From Pseudofabraea citricarpa (lineage: Eukaryota > Ascomycota > Leotiomycetes > Helotiales > Dermateaceae): 64,000 nt of DNA. The position numbers were made by a program, and so were the translations under genes. Each line of letters begins with the position of its first letter. The first letter of the stretch is position 1. Shown here piece by piece: positions 1-10,716 of this stretch. The DNA lies in assembly GCA_029641185.1 (NCBI GenBank), contig JAPWGK010000005.1, forward strand, positions 1,674,001-1,738,000, written 5' to 3'. The notes beneath the pieces are model-generated. The model saw only the letters and a list, made by a program, of their open reading frames with translations. It had not been told where the DNA came from and searched no databases.

Positions 1-1454
1 TCTTCCATAGATCCGTCAGACGGAGATGTGCGCGGTGGATGGATAGCAGGTATGCGTTTATGCTCGAGTAGCTTTGCAGGTCTCCCGGAGCAAGGAACAA
101 ATCCAACGGTGAGGGGATTTGCATTGTTAAAATAACCGGTACTGATAGGAGCAGGTTTCTGAATGGTGTCGAAACAATCTTTGACTGTGAAGATAGACTG
201 CTTTTCATTGGAGTGGCAGTGTTGGCTTTGGTGATGACCAGTTGCACGAGATCTCTGGCAAGCTCAAGCTGTTCGTCTTCATCCTGATCTTCATTTTGGC
301 TCTGCAAGGAAGCCAGAGCAGCCCAGGTTCGTGCTAGGATGGCAGAAACCTCGCCTTCCTTAACAACCACGTTACCAAGCCCATCACGTTTCTCATAGCC
401 TATATTATCGGCTCGTCTCCATCGTGATCGGATCTTCTCGTCCGCTTCGGTGATCAAAGCAATTGCAAATTCACCACGGCCGAGAAGGAAGAACTCTCTG
501 AGTAAAGCCAGTATCTCGATCACTTTCTTTAGCGGTAGAAGTTCTTGAAGGGTCGTTTGTGACAATGAGAGTCGAATAGATGCGATTACCCTCGAGAAGT
601 TGGCGCTATTGATCGGGAATTTCAGCGTTGATAATTGCTGCAGGTGTGAAGAGAGGAGATCAAGTTCTGGAGATGTCGTGGTTGAAATCCCCTTCACTCG
701 AATGTGGTTCAGAGAACGACCAATAAAGAGTAATGATGATGCTGTGGGTGCAGTGACAAATGCTGGCAGTAATTCGCCATTACTGATATATTGCTGGTTC
801 TCGTGTTAGAATCTCTCAATTTGAACTTGAATTTTGGTCACATACCTGTTCATCACCGACCTCTTTCTGGACCACGAAGAAATCCTCCCTCCCAAAACTC
901 GGTAGGCGCCCATATAAGATCCAAGCCGAAATCTGCTTCAACCAAGCAGTCTCAGCAACCTTGACAAGACTCAAAGCCGCCTCCTCGATATCCACATATC
1001 CAGTTTGTACCGCGTCACACAGCTTGTCGATGATCATAGCACCTGTACATTTTTTCTGCATCATGAATTCCTCCACCTCTAGAAACCACTCCATTCTCCT
1101 TGTCCATCCCGAGAACTGACCCACCACAGCCGTTAAGGGCACGATATTATACGCCCCCACGCTCCCCGCATCCTTTCGCAGTATGCCATCCTCAACCTCG
1201 AGGATCTTCCTCTGGAACTGTGCCAGATGCACGGAGCTTATGGCGGTCGCAACAGCCTGGCAGATACTGGAAGAGTGCGTCGAGGCAATACTGGAGGTAT
1301 GCGCGATCAGCTTGCAGTGCAGCTCGCTCAGGTGGGCGATTGATGCGAGGAGGGCTTTTTCCGGAGGGGAGAGAATCGAGGTCGGGGATGAGTGGTCGGC
1401 GGTGAGGATTGGAGAGGGGTGGCCGGAGAGGGAGAGGAGGATTTCGTGGAGCAT
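1..1454 (-). CDS. GCP4: Gamma-tubulin complex component 4 (Spc97/Spc98 family), N-terminal part, cut by the window edge
   Basis: Part of the gamma-tubulin ring complex that nucleates microtubules at spindle pole bodies. The start MLHEILLSLSGHPSPIL matches the usual GCP4 opening (M-hydrophobic-HE-LL-LSG). Exon 1 is 846-1454 and ends ...VGDEQ. A short intron at about 794-845 (donor GTATGT, branch CTAAC) leads to exon 2 from about 793 down to base 1; an acceptor 6 bases earlier is also possible. Exon 2 carries the family blocks SNGELLPAFV, LLREFFLLGRGEFAIAL and, at the edge, RAHLRLTDLWK, which belongs to the GCP N-terminal domain. The C-terminal gamma-tubulin-binding domain lies outside the window. 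The gene is divergent from the Ifi-6-16 gene. The family call rests on recognised motifs; the exact acceptor is inferred. Confidence 0.88.
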
Positions 1455-2253
1455 GGCTGCTGAAGACTAGGTAGGTAGAAGAGTAGTCAGTACGAAATCC
1501 CCCGATATGGTGCCTCGGATTGTACTCACCTTCTCTCTTGGAGGGGTATCTCGTTCTGCCGGTCTTTGATCTTGTCGACTATATCTTGCGTAAGTAATAC
1601 TATGGAACCGACGATCTCGAATCGGCACATCGATTCATGGCATGGCTTCACGGGACTGGGGCTTAGACTGCCAAGGGCTTGCAAGGTGAAGGGTTGGTCG
1701 GAATTGAGGTTCAACTTCTATTTACTGACGTCGCGTTCGGTCATCTGAAGACGCGACTTTAGCGAATCCCTTCTTCAGAGAGTGAGACGAGCACTTTCTA
1801 AAAAGTCTGATGCGTGCATATGATCATTATGTCATAAAATTGTACCCGCGATAATCTGAGTGGAACAGAATAAATGTCATTCTTTACGGATATATGAATA
1901 CTAGTTTTGATTGATAAAAACGCAGCTGTCGCAACAATGAGCTCATCTCAGCTAGGGAGTACGTCCCCTAAGCTCCTGGCATAGGCGAGGAACTATCACT
2001 AAATGCTTTTGAAGCTATTTCTTGAATGTTGCTTGCCAAAGCAAAGGCAACTGAATGTATATCTTTAGCTTTGTTGCTGAGTTTGAAGATGCTGCATCTA
2101 ACGTTGCAGGCGGCGGTTACACGCAGTGCAGCACAACACATCTTACAAAGCACATGATTTGATAGCCACCAACTTCCCAAGAACATTCAACAGCCTCGCG
2201 TTCAATTTCAGGTCAACCCAAAACCACATCATTCCCAAGCTTACATTCTTGAA
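1455..2253. other. Divergent intergenic region, no gene seen
   Basis: Separates two genes transcribed outward, so it should contain both promoters. The short open frames here (for example 1526-1714) have no recognisable content. An AT-rich stretch lies around 1800-1920. I see no repeat or RNA gene. Confidence 0.6.
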
Positions 2254-3232
2254 ATGCGACCACTAACAGCTGCCCTCACGTTGACACGTATAGTAGCCTG
2301 CTCAACTGTCGTCTCAGCCAATACTTGGACGGACATGAGAAAGTCTCTCGAGGACGCAAAGAACGGCGTAGATGGGTTCGCTCGCAACCAAGCTGGTCCG
2401 GCACTAGCTCAAGCAGGAGAATCTCTGGACAAGTTCCAACGTGAGAAGATCAATCCTGCCTTAGCACAAGTAGGAAAGAGTATGGATACTTACGGACGGG
2501 AACAACTTGGACAAATGCTAGCAGAGGCAGGAAGTGCACTTGAAAGAGTTGGACGCGAGAAGGCAGTTCCAGCACTGGCCGGAGCAGGTAACACAATCGA
2601 CAGATTTATTCGGGAAAAGATCCACCCAGCCCTTGCAGTATGTGACTCGAAGATCTTGCAACCGGTTGTATCAGCCACTGCGGAGATGTCAAGTCGTACG
2701 TTCGAAAGCCTCCCACACGATGTCAAGAACGAACTCAAGAAAGTGCAAGGCCAGGTCTTCCAGATCGATATTTCTACAATCCCGGATGATTTTCTGCGGT
2801 GGATGAAGAATAATCCTGTACAAACTGGTCTATACATCACCGGTGCCGTTCTAATCATAGCACCTGAACTCATTACAGGACCAGTTTTATGGGGTCTGGG
2901 ATTGGCATCGCAAGGTCCTCGAGCTGGTAGGTACATCCCTTGGTGTGAGATATATTTCTTGTATAACTAATGTTTTAATTTCAATAGCCTCTATAGCTTC
3001 TGCACTTCAAGCTACGATAGGTAATGTACCAGCTGGAAGTATTTTCGCTCAGCTTCAGAGTGCTGCGATGGGTGGGTATGGATTACAGACTGTATACACT
3101 GCTGCGCAGGTCGGAGCTGCGGTTGTAGGTGGGGTAGGAATTGCGATGGAGATTGAGAAGATGTGTAAGAAGGATTCGATGCCGCCAGCTATGATCGGAG
3201 GTAAGGATCATAATGGACAAACTAAACTTTGA
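2254..3232 (+). CDS. Ifi-6-16 (ISG12/IFI27-like) membrane protein with tandem 19-residue repeats
   Basis: Two exons, 2254-2926 and 2988-3232 (intron GTAGGT...AATAG, phase 1), giving about 305 residues. The N-terminus is hydrophobic and signal-like (first 22 residues). From about residue 45 come four to five tandem 19-residue units with the pattern RE(K/Q)xxPALAxAGxSxDxF, predicted to form amphipathic helices. The C-terminal third, starting at the TGLYITGAVLIIAPELITGP segment, is glycine/alanine-rich and hydrophobic (ASALQATIGNVPAGSIFAQ, GGYGLQTVYTAAQVGAAVVGG), which resembles the Ifi-6-16 domain known from interferon-induced mitochondrial and ER proteins and from many fungal proteins. Its fungal role is not established. 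It converges on the senescence-domain gene, with only 150 bases between stop codons. ApoE-like or LEA-like helical repeats are an alternative reading of the N-terminal part. Confidence 0.75.
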
Positions 3233-3382
3233 AGTCAAAATGGGAATGAATTGCTTCTTACTATGAAGATGAACTGTCAAAGTGACTAGTCATCCACTCT
3301 AACTAATTCGCAACGTCGTAAAGTCATCTCGGGTCCTGCATTATTTCATCATAAAAGAAAGCGTGCCTGCTGTGTTCTGGTC

Positions 3383-5090
3383 TTATCGCTTAACGTCCTT
3401 CCCATACGCACGCTGTCCCTGAATGCTGTCACCAACACCACCGCCATAAGCAGGTGGAGGAGCATTGCCTCCAAAAGCCAAAACCTCTGGGCTATCTCGG
3501 CCACCGCTCATCTTGGTGTCTTCAGAGAAACGGCCTTGAGCAGCCTCTTGCTCTTTCCAGTTCGAAGGCATGCCAGTGATCACACCTCCTCCATCACCAC
3601 CGCCTACAACAAGCTCTCCGCCGCCACGGACTTTGCCAACCACCATTCCCTTGGCTACTGATTTGATAATGGCTCTGCGAGATACACCTGTCGCATCGAT
3701 ATACACAAGACCAACATTCTTGAAACCTCCTCCAATGTTCTTGGTTACCTCACCAGCTTCAGCGCCGTACTTATGGCCAACTACAGTCGTCGCAGCAGTA
3801 GATGTGCTTGCAAGGAGTTGTCGTCCTGCCTGATCAATACCATCAGCGATAGTGGAAAATGCCATCATGCTCTTGTTAAGGAGACCTGGTTTATAGTTAT
3901 CGACTGGCTTGCCATCTGGTCCGATTCCGCGGTGGCCTTTCTGGCTTGAACCTCGCTTCGCCATCGAAGCTCCGAGATTCTGTGCAACCTTGGTAACCTG
4001 ACCGACAGTTTTTGCGCTAATTCCTGCTGCACCCTCAGAAAAGGTATGGACCTTTCGAATACGCTCATGGGCAGTCGGCGTAAACGTCATTGGTTTTGCG
4101 TTTGGCTTAGTCTTCTGGGTGAAGTTTGTTGCTTGTGTATGCAAGGTGCTGGAGATGAAGCTGGAGCTTGTTACTATCAACCGGGACGCCATCGCTGCTT
4201 TGGAAACAAGAGTAGAGTTCTTGTAAGCAGGGTGCATAGCCATTTCTAGATATTCCTGCGATGCTGGCGCAACTCCAATGTTCATAGAGCCATCTTGAGG
4301 GAGAGTTATTTCCACGGGATCTGCAGTGGTGTTAACAGCCAGTTATTATAAATTTGAGCAGTCGTCTTACCTTTATTTCCAGGCTTCATCTTGCTATCTT
4401 CAACCACATGGAATCCTTCACCAAGCTCACCCACAACACTTCCATTCTCCTCATCGATGAGTACTATTTGACCTCCCTCATGAGCACTACTGCTACCAGG
4501 AACATATGCTTCTCCTGGTCTATATTCCGAAGGGTTGTAAGCTGGTAGACTTGCGGACTTTTCGCTTGCCTTCGCCTTAGGACGTGCCGATACTGGAGGA
4601 GCAGCGCGTTCCAAGAAAGCGGTGCATTGTGCAAGTATTGTCTCGAAGGTGTCTACATCTTCTTGGCGTGCGCCTTTTTCGTTGCCAATGCTGCCAATAT
4701 TTGGAAACTCGATTCTCGTGAATGAGCCACTGTCTGGGCCCAGATCCCATCGTGGAATGAGGTAACTGTTTGGAGGTTGGTGGTAGATTTGAGTCGTCGC
4801 AGGTAAAGGGAGATCGAGCTCAGGAGGCAAATGCAGATGAAGATAGAAGTCCTCTTCAGGAGCCTGCGATTGTGGGTCGGCAGATGAGAGACCTGAAAAT
4901 GGAGAAGATGTTGGAACCATCAAGAGCGAGAGCGTTTGTGGGCCAGATGGCGTGAGACTCTCTTCTTTGCCATTCTCAATGTGATATGCGTTTATGCCAT
5001 TGATGGCATACAAGAGCTTTGGATCCTACAAGACGTTAGAGCTGATGGTGTAGCAAGTTTGCGACGACCTACATTGTGTCCCGCGGCCAT
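3383..5090 (-). CDS. Senescence/spartin-domain protein (ERD7/spartin-like)
   Basis: Three exons on the minus strand: 5073-5090, 4371-5025 and 3383-4320, phases closing to about 536 residues. The N-terminus reads DPKLLYAINGINAYHIENG followed by EESLTPSGPQTLSLLM, the lead-in typical of fungal spartin/senescence proteins. A proline- and serine-rich linker follows. The C-terminal half contains the alanine-rich senescence domain (SKAAMASRLIVTSSSFISS, GISAKTVGQVTKVAQNLG, GGGFKNVGLVYIDATGVSR), which in plants and animals binds lipids and lipid droplets. I chose the ATG at 5090 (MAAGHN before the first intron); an in-frame ATG at 5195 would add 35 residues. The first exon encodes only six residues. 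Family call is strong; lipid-droplet function is inferred from relatives. Confidence 0.82.
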
Positions 5091-7408
5091 TCTGAGGTCT
5101 TTGGTGGGGTTATTTTTGGCAGTCGATGAAAGAAGTTGGATTTCAAGGTGGCTCGATCCTCCGTTGGAGATCGCGACGCAGCGTATGTCAGGCAAGAGAC
5201 AATAGAGACAACAGAGACCTGGCCGACATAGAGAGTGGGATTAATTTATGAGAGAAAGGGAGGAAGAGAACATCTGCGACGGCGGTTATAATTGCATCCA
5301 TCTTACCTTGCGCGCTTCGAGACAATGGTGATCGCAAGCCAAGGGTTACAAGAGACCAATTGATGACGACTGCGGGCAAACAAGAACTGGGGCCAGAGGT
5401 CAGTCAGTGCACCGCCACAGCCACACTTGCTTCTCCAACATTTGGAGACATTTGCCCCTGGTCGTGATTTCGCCCCTCTGTACTGCGACTCAAGAACTGG
5501 TAGCTTAGAGTCTTCAAAGACATTACAAGACAGAGGGATCAGAGAGTCTTTCGCATCCTGAGCCAGATTGACTTTACAGCCACGTTCCTCTTGCTAGAAC
5601 TACTCGAACACGCCACTGTCACATGTGTCAAGGACCTTAATTCTCAATTAAGCTTTGCTAGAGAATCTCTATGTCCCTGAACTGCTGAGCTCTAAACCTC
5701 AAAGCCTCGCAAGCTTGCTGCAGTGCTTTCGCAAGCGAGCTCGAGTATCGTTGAGTTGCCTCGGTATCAAGATTGTATCTTAGTGGCAAATACTCAGCTG
5801 AGCCGCAATCGGGATCTCAAGCTAAAATTTACTTATTCTCTACTTCCTACCTTGCCACAACTCCAGAGTCAACATGGTGGCTTCATGCGATGGGCTTGTG
5901 GCGTACGATTTCCTCTATGCTAGCGGTAGAGGCTACAAAGTTCGTCTGGAGGAAGAGAACACTCCGCAATAAACTCAATACCGTACCATTGAACAGCAAG
6001 TTTGGCTGATATTTACCGAAGAGCTGCCGCTGCTCGGCAGTCGCCAAGTTCGGCTTCCCCCCTTTTCCTCTTCTTCACTTGGCACTTTCTTTCTTGTTTT
6101 ACGAAGTTCAAGTAACTCCACGCACATAGACAGACATAGCTCATTGCTCTTATGTAGCACATGTTAGTTAAATAATCACCACTAGTAGTTTGCAATCCTA
6201 TCATCAAAGGATCCCGTAGCTTTACTTCGAACAATTCAGTAAACCTCGAAGTTGACAAGCTGTGCAAAACGAGGATAATATGTAACATGAAATCCCTTGT
6301 CAAACACATCCTGGGTTAAAAGACATTTGCAATTTGACTTTGAATAGCTTGGTCTCAGATTCTTGGAAGCCAAGCTAGTCATCTTATTCCTATGCTTCGC
6401 AGCCTAATATGCTATGAGATCTGAAAGTCTCCTTGGTAGGGGCATGCGAGCTTTTTTATTACAATAGAGGGATTGGTAGAGTGTTGAATTCATTCCGTTT
6501 GTTAATATAAACAGCTTGTAAGTACTCTAAAGCTTAGGGAGGGAAATCAATCACAAGCCACGACCAGTTCAACCCATTCTTACATTTACGACAAACCCCT
6601 TTTCTACAAGGAACAGGAAATTTCATTTGAGCCAAGCGCTAGCAAGTTCAGTTCAATGGGAACTTAATAAGTTGAATCTCGGTCAAACTACACTATGCGT
6701 CTTCTAACAGCCAACAACCTTTACACAACCCTTTTACGCAAATTGGTACTGTGACTTTGATATATGCCGTCTTATACAATGGCACGCCAGCATTTCATCA
6801 CTACCGAGTATGACAGAAGTATACCTTACAATTTTCAACTTATGAACCTTTTGCTAGAAGGTAAGAAAAAGCTCTTCGCGTCTTGGATGCAAATCTAAGC
6901 AGTTGAGTCAGATAACTTAACGCGGCATTGCATATTATAGCGGAGTGAACTTCTCCTACACTAGTAGTTCCAGCTGATAGCAGACTATATCTGACATAAA
7001 GTAATCAATAGCCTTGTGACTCTCTATACGCAAGGAGAAACAATTATCCACGGCATATCACGCGTCCTCGCGACGGGAGTCTGGGGCTAACAAAGTTAAG
7101 CGAGCAGGTTAATATACCAGATTAAGAAAAGTAGCCTCAACAAACAGGAGTAGCAGACTACTCTATGGTCGAGTGGTATCAGGTCAAGCTCCTGTTAAGA
7201 GGAGGGCTACCAAACGGGCTACTAACATATAATAAATAATAAATAAGTAAGACGACCACAATCACGACCAAAAAGAAAAAGTCAACCACCACCAAAAGTC
7301 AACCAACCAACCACGCCACTGTCAATCGAGGTAAAATTAATCAACCCGACGATTACTGCGTGGCCCATTGACAGACGCCAATAAACACGATAAGCCCCCC
7401 CACCTTCA

Positions 7409-7462
7409 AAAGCCTCTAGCTCAGAGGCTTTCTAAGGGATCCCCGACCATCATCGGGGGTCC
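7409..7462. other. Two consecutive strong hairpins followed by a T-run
   Basis: Stem 1 is AAAGCCTCT (7409-7417) with AGAGGCTTT (7423-7431), nine perfect pairs around a 5-base loop. Stem 2 pairs 7437-7446 with 7453-7462, ten pairs including one G-T wobble. GGAGTTTTTG follows at 7464-7473. This could be an RNA structure or a coincidence in low-complexity DNA; no known RNA family was recognised. Confidence 0.45.
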
Positions 7463-7498
7463 TGGAGTTTTTGTCCCTCATCCCTCTCCTCTCTTTTT

Positions 7499-7499
7499 T

Positions 7500-7538
<39 letters not shown>
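7499..7538. repeat. CT dinucleotide microsatellite
   Basis: Nearly uninterrupted CT repeat just 3' of a C/T-rich tract, followed by GGGGTACC. Confidence 0.9.
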
Positions 7539-7539
<1 letters not shown>

Positions 7540-9774
7540 GGTACCCTGGTGTTTAGAAGGCTATATACCTCTCAACAAACATATCACTCACCCTACCTCA
7601 AGACTTCTATCTGACCAAGTACATATAGTAGCAGTTACCTCCTCGTTCGATTGATAGGGGATCTAGCTATATGCGCAGTTCTATAGGAGTAATAGTCCTA
7701 CGAAAGATCTTCTTTCCTGATCTCCTCCTACGAGTATGTAACATTTGGCCTTCTTGGCGGCTATAATCCACGTTAGTACGTACCAACATGCTTGTTCTCT
7801 CCCTCTCCCTCATGCTTTCTTCTTCCTCTCCCACGTGGTCAGATAGGATACGTACGGTACCCCGATCCTGGATGCGGAGCCGCGGAGGTAGAGACAGGGA
7901 TTTCCACTCGACGGGATCGAAGATGATAGCGGGCGCTGTCGTCATTCTCGTGCAGAAGGAGGCTCTTGCTGCAGTGAGCGGTCAGATATCAGACGAGCGG
8001 CCGAGGCGACCAGCTTGTATGTATGTAGACAATCAAACCATGGCATCTGATGGTCTTGTACGGTCGAAAAGCAAGAGCGAAGAATGAGAAACGAATGCAT
8101 AGCTAACAGCCTTTCGAAGTGAGAGAGGGGAAGAGATCTTTCAAATATCTAGATGAGCTAACGCCTCTCCAGTCAAACAGAGCACAGCAGGGCAGAGCCG
8201 AGAATAGACTATCAATATCTACAATACCCGAACGAAAAACGAATACATGGCTAACAGACATCTGAAATGAGAAAAGGAGAGAGAATTATCTCAATATCCA
8301 GACCCGCTAGGGAGCCTTTACAGGAGATACCTACGTCAAAACAGAGCAGAAGCGAGCCGAGAACAAAAGTAAAAGGAACGGCGGAGCCAGAACCCCCCTC
8401 GGTCTTCTTTCTCACCCACTGGATATCTAACAGGCATCCAACCATATTCGACGGTAACGTCACACAAGCTCTGGCGTGGTGTGGTGTGGTATGGTATGGT
8501 GTGGTGCAGCAGCATCGGGAATAAAAACAGGCGTGTCGAGTAATAGAAAGACACAAAAAGAAAAAAAAAAACGTGGCCATGCAGCTAGGAGAAGCCATGC
8601 AGCTGAACTTGTGACAACACCACCACACACAGGTCAGTCAGTCATCGCAAGCCTCAACCCGCATCCTGTCCTGTCCTGTCTTGTCGCGTCTTGGCTTGTC
8701 TTGTCTGGCTTGCTACTGAAGGAAGCGATTTTTCTTCTTCAATATATGTCGTGCGACCACACGCACACACACGCACACACACGCATATCCTCGGCCGCCT
8801 GTCACCTCCTGTTGTTGCAACGTAGCTCCGAGCCAGGACACGTGCTGGTGTTTTCCCGATTCCCGACGGCGGCTTCTGGTGGACTTTTTCTCTCCTTGTG
8901 GTTGTGCTTGCATGTCTGTTTACAGTATTACCGTGAGCGAGACGGGCTTTTGGCTTGGATTTGTTGCCCAGGCGAGTTGTGTTATGTGTGGTCTGAGAAC
9001 CTAGCTGGCGATACTGTACTGTATCTCTGCACTCGACTAGTTTACATGTTTTTTTTTAATAACTTTATTTCTGAAGTACTTGTACGGTCAAATAACTGTC
9101 TGTGTAGGTGAGTGGTGAGTGGTGAGTGGGAGAGCACACGTGCAAGGATCCAGAGCCTCCTTCCTGCCTCCCCTCTCACACAACCAGCACCTACGAAAGA
9201 TGCCAGAGCCCTCTGCAGTCATGCCATCCCATCCCGTGCTATACACAGCGCCTGTTTCACATTGACCTTCTCTGCATGGAATCCAATCGTGGCCATTTGC
9301 CATTCCGTCATTCGGGGAGAGCTGCGACAACGAAGATTAACACACCACTGCTGCTGCTGCTGCCTCCACCTCTGCCGTTGCATACCGATATCCCCTCGGA
9401 GATCCGCTCCCTCTCCACTGCCAACATGCAGGGATGCTTTCTGATATAGTACTTGTGCTTCTAGGCGCCAGACAGGACGTCCTCTCGCTTGGTATGTCGC
9501 GTTTCGACGAAGCTCGGCTGAGCTGCACCTGTCGAGAATGGAATGGAAGAGGAAGGCGGCTAAGTGAAGCACGAGATGGAGAGGTTTGATTCGTGTTATT
9601 GAGTAGTAAAATCTAGCGGGGTTCCGAGATCCTGCCCCGTCTTGTTGCATGCATGTATGCTTCGCCTCTGGGAATTCCAAACGTGTCGCTTAGCATTTCT
9701 CGATCTCCGTTGCTGGTTTCCATTCCACGAGATCGTCTGTCACTCATGCTCTTCCTTCATGAGATTGACAACCC

Positions 9775-10716
9775 CTAACCGTCTGTGCTATCTTCCCCAA
9801 GCCTGCTTTTCACGAATCGGAAAATATCGGTCAGCATTTCCGCCGAGTACCAATGGCCCAATCCCTCATATTCCACCATCTTCACATCAACCCCAACAGA
9901 CTCCAAACAGCTTCGCGCCCGCCTTCCGAGATCTAGACTCACTCTCTCATCTTGCGTCCCGTGGCCTAAGAAGACCGGTATTTCCTGAAAGACTGGACCT
10001 TGTTTACCTTCCAAGTCAAGTTCCTCCCGCAGAAAATCGACAGCTTGTCTAGATGGATCTGATGCTGGAGTCTCTCCTTCAACTTCGGACTTATCGGCTT
10101 CTTTGCTGCTGTTGTCCTCTTCATCCGAATACCCAAACGGATTGTCGTCGTCTTCTTCACGCGTGAAGGCATTTCCAGCAGAGCATCGTGCTATCTCTTC
10201 GATCTCACGGCAGAATGGTAACCACCCACACATGCCCACAACGCCAGCAAACGGCTCACCACCCCACGTCAAGAGCGCCGTCAAGGAAGTCGCACAGCCT
10301 TGACTCAGTCCCCACAAGATGACGTTTTCTTTCCCGACCACAGCAATCTCCTTCTGCAGTAAACGATGGATATAAGCACTGCTTGCGTGCAGGCCATCGA
10401 TCATCAACTCCTGCCGTTGGCTCCACTCGCCCAAGTGCCAGTTGTCAAACCACTGATGCGTGTAGGAGCGGTTGTAGATCGTTGCGCGGTTCCGGGACGC
10501 TGTTGGGAAGATGATTTTGGCACGGGGGAATGCCGCCTGCAGTGTTTCGTTGTTGGAGGTCACAGCCTCGAGAAGTGGTGGTCCGAACTTGGATGCGAAG
10601 GAGCCACGGCCATGGAGTATGATTAAGGTTTGTCGATGTTGGAGGTGAGGCTCGATGACCATGGGTTCTGGATACTCTGGGCTAGCATGGCTGCCGGAGG
10701 TAACTAGGGAAGCCAT
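9775..10716 (-). CDS. Acyl-protein thioesterase / carboxylesterase-like alpha/beta hydrolase
   Basis: Single exon of 313 residues from the ATG at 10716 (MASLVTSG); an in-frame ATG at 10770 would add 18. Fold signatures in order: TLIILHGRGS (oxyanion strand-loop), IIFPTASRNRATIYNRS, HQWFDNW, the nucleophile elbow LWGLSQGCATSL (Ser in GLSQG), FLGHGTQDERV with the acid Asp, and EGLGHWYSAEM with the catalytic His. That is a complete Ser-Asp-His triad for the phospholipase/carboxylesterase (APT1-like) family, which removes acyl groups from proteins or lipids. Odd: an acidic, low-complexity insertion of about 40 residues (EEDDDNPFGYSDEEDNSS...) between the nucleophile and the acid, and no signal peptide. 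Substrate unknown. Confidence 0.85.
   Translation of the reverse strand: MASLVTSGSHASPEYPEPMVIEPHLQHRQTLIILHGRGSFASKFGPPLLEAVTSNNETLQAAFPRAKIIFPTASRNRATIYNRSYTHQWFDNWHLGEWSQRQELMIDGLHASSAYIHRLLQKEIAVVGKENVILWGLSQGCATSLTALLTWGGEPFAGVVGMCGWLPFCREIEEIARCSAGNAFTREEDDDNPFGYSDEEDNSSKEADKSEVEGETPASDPSRQAVDFLREELDLEGKQGPVFQEIPVFLGHGTQDERVSLDLGRRARSCLESVGVDVKMVEYEGLGHWYSAEMLTDIFRFVKSRLGEDSTDG

Larger units (their letters stand above)
5091..9774. other. Long intergenic region with low-complexity tracts
   Basis: No supportable gene. 5.2-7.2 kb is mixed to AT-rich. Two adjacent hairpins sit at 7409-7462, a CT microsatellite at about 7499-7538, GTGGT runs around 8475-8510, CTGTC/TTGTC pentamer runs at about 8660-8710 and CA dinucleotides at about 8758-8785. 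Open frames such as 8476-9111 are made of this simple sequence and show no protein family features. Confidence 0.5.

Noticed and set aside
1526..1714. Possible extra 5' exon of the gamma-tubulin complex gene
   Set aside because: The protein already starts at the conserved MLHEILLSLSG at 1454; the upstream frame has no similarity to the family.
8476..9111. 211-codon plus-strand frame
   Set aside because: Built from GTGGT, CTGTC and CA simple repeats, with no protein features.
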